From Theodoxus fluviatilis (Eukaryota; Mollusca; Gastropoda; Cycloneritida; Neritidae): DNA of 18,533 nt. The stretch lies in contig JAWQFJ010020688.1 in assembly GCA_034096865.1 (NCBI GenBank), forward strand, positions 15,001-33,533, written 5' to 3'. The notes beneath the pieces are model-generated. The model did no database searches. It saw only the letters and a list, made by a program, of their open reading frames with translations, and had not been told where the DNA came from. Each line of letters opens with the position of its first letter. Position 1 is the first letter of the stretch. Shown here one piece after another: positions 17,550 to 18,533 of this stretch. The position numbers and the translations under genes are program-made.

Positions 17550-17876
17550 ATGAAAAGTGCTGGCCTTGTGAAATCTGAAATATCGTCTTGGTGTCCATTT
17601 CCTTTCGAGCTTTCGCGTTTTCAAGGTCTTAAAGGGACAGACGGTAATTTTGAACTCATCAATGGTAATCTACTGCCAATCAGTATCTCGTCATGTGTGT
17701 TGCTTTGGTGCCGCAGTTATTATTTCTATGATGCACGGAAAATGCCGGCCACTGGATCTCACACAGTCGAGGGGTCCAAGTATCGGCGATCCCGAATGGT
17801 GGAAATCCCACAAGGAGCGCTCACACAAAGCACACACGTTTTCTGTGATATATCACGTCATAGACATTTGTCCTAA
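17550..17876 (+). CDS. Unrecognised 108-codon ORF, weak candidate
   Basis: I do not recognise this product. It is listed because of its setting, not its sequence. An ATG at 17550 opens 108 codons ending at a TAA (17874-17876). The RFX/ETS cluster lies 40-90 bp upstream, and AATAAA with a GT-rich stretch begins 29 bp after the stop. The predicted protein has no signal peptide, membrane segment, repeat or known motif that I can see. The start context is poor (C at -3, A at +4). A second frame (17650-17928) overlaps it. Frames of this length occur by chance in unique DNA, so I rate it much more likely non-coding than coding. Alternatives are a 5' leader of a gene spliced further right or plain chance. 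Confidence 0.12.
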   Translation: MKSAGLVKSEISSWCPFPFELSRFQGLKGTDGNFELINGNLLPISISSCVLLWCRSYYFYDARKMPATGSHTVEGSKYRRSRMVEIPQGALTQSTHVFCDISRHRHLS

Positions 17877-17904
17877 TGACCAACGATTAAAAAAGGGACT
17901 GTAC

Positions 17905-17910
17905 AATAAA
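17905..17910 (+). terminator. Candidate poly(A) signal
   Basis: AATAAA is followed within 5-20 bases by a T/GT-rich stretch (tgtttgctgttgt), the arrangement of an animal cleavage/polyadenylation site. It is the best-placed of several AATAAA hexamers in the window (others at 2626 and 5949), because an open frame with an ATG and a promoter-like block lie upstream. Confidence 0.25.
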
Positions 17911-18510
17911 ACCTGTTTGCTGTTGTAGATCGAACTCAGGCCTTTTTGCCCTCCGTGCACTGCTGTCGTTGTTACTGCCAGGCCACTCACACACACCCAG
18001 TCACAGACGCTGATCCTCCACAGCACCCCAGTTGACGCAACCCCAACGTTGAATGACCTACGTCAGCTCCTGTTCCGCCCTGGTATGGCAAGAAGGAGCA
18101 ACTACAACACTCAGTCCAAATCACGACTGTGAGAGTCATTACACACGTGATGCCGACCACGTCTTTGAAAAAAGCAGGCCGTGCTCCGTACGCCCTAATT
18201 ATTCGCCATGCGCACGCCGCGCCGACTGCCTTTGATGTCTTCAGCGACTAAGTCACCAACAGCAAGCTGAACGTAACAGTAGCCACCACTGATGTCCAGT
18301 GCCACGACGAGAACACAAACCTAATAGGATTTCGAACCACGCTTTATTAGAGCGGGGTAAATATCTTAGCGTCGAATCCGTCGTCAGGAGATTCCATGGC
18401 AGAGTTACACAGGCGATGCCGACGCCTCAATTTCACGCAGGGATAGCCCAAATACTTAAGCGCTTAACTCCGCGTCCGACGTGTGAGAGTGTAGGGGTCC
18501 AAGCAAGGAA

Positions 18511-18518
18511 AGGTAAGT
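18511..18518 (+). other. Consensus 5' splice donor at window edge
   Basis: AAAG followed by GTAAGT (GT at 18513-18514) is a full match to the U1 donor consensus on the intron side. A plus-strand frame of about 70 codons (18299-18518) is open into it and stops only at the TAA inside the donor, as expected when an exon reads into its intron. No convincing acceptor or in-frame ATG with good context is seen upstream, so an exon here remains a guess. Confidence 0.25.
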
Positions 18519-18533
18519 AAAAACGCTAATTAT

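Larger units (their letters stand above)
17561..18533. other. Unique right-hand interval with few signals
   Basis: Apart from the weak ORF and poly(A) signal, this interval holds an E-box CACGTG (18144-18149), a TACGTCA CRE half-site (18059-18065), an NRF-1-like half-site ATGCGCAC near 18209-18217, and a consensus splice donor at 18513. tRNA-like B-box look-alikes near 18329 and 18375 do not have matching A-boxes. No tandem repeat is seen. Confidence 0.4.

Noticed and set aside
18325..18385. tRNA or SINE B-box look-alikes (ggatttcgaacc, gcgtcgaatcc)
   Set aside because: The first has one extra base between conserved positions and the second has two mismatches; neither has an A-box or cloverleaf.

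Overview
This window looks like non-coding nuclear DNA from a multicellular animal. There are no bacterial-style genes, no Shine-Dalgarno/operon layout, no rRNA or tRNA, and no recognisable protein domain on either strand. The unique parts carry metazoan-type signals: palindromic CRE (TGACGTCA), RFX X-boxes, an octamer, ETS, YY1, CCAAT and GC boxes, a CpG-rich block, and consensus splice donors. Species cannot be fixed by eye. The CpG content of the unique parts and the abundance of minisatellites would suit an invertebrate (for example a mollusc) or an early-branching chordate, but this is only an impression.

About 70 % of the window (roughly 13.0 of 18.5 kb) is tandem repeat, in seven arrays with unrelated units. 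In order these are: 63 bp x 7 (1-450); a composite 18/31-bp CpG-bearing minisatellite (451-2578); 30 bp x about 62 (3629-5483); pure (AG)39 (5749-5826); three copies of a 62-64-bp unit (5958-6154); a 7.3-kb array of 17-bp and 14-bp units (7005-14295); and 36 bp x about 27 (14731-15712). Several arrays have a second level of order, with multi-unit blocks duplicated at 153, 136/170, 252 and 270 bp. This is the expected footprint of unequal exchange or conversion.

The long open frames inside the arrays are by-products of stop-free repeat units. In the 17-bp array one short peptide motif recurs in all three frames of a strand. In the 30-bp and 36-bp arrays several frames on both strands are open at once. 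I annotate none of them as genes.

Between the arrays lie unique islands: 2579-3628, 5484-5748, 5827-5957, 6155-7004, 14296-14730 and 15713-18533. The most gene-like signals are a CRE directly abutting an X-box plus an octamer (3312-3385) with a donor at 3455, and a CpG-rich block (about 16550-17530) with YY1, ETS, NF-Y, Sp1 and a cluster of RFX sites. A 108-codon ATG frame with a nearby poly(A) signal follows that block, and a consensus splice donor lies at 18513. These could be promoters or first exons of genes extending beyond the window, but no exon can be identified with confidence. The exact heptamer TGACGTC also recurs in four of the unique islands and is the core of the 18/31-bp array.
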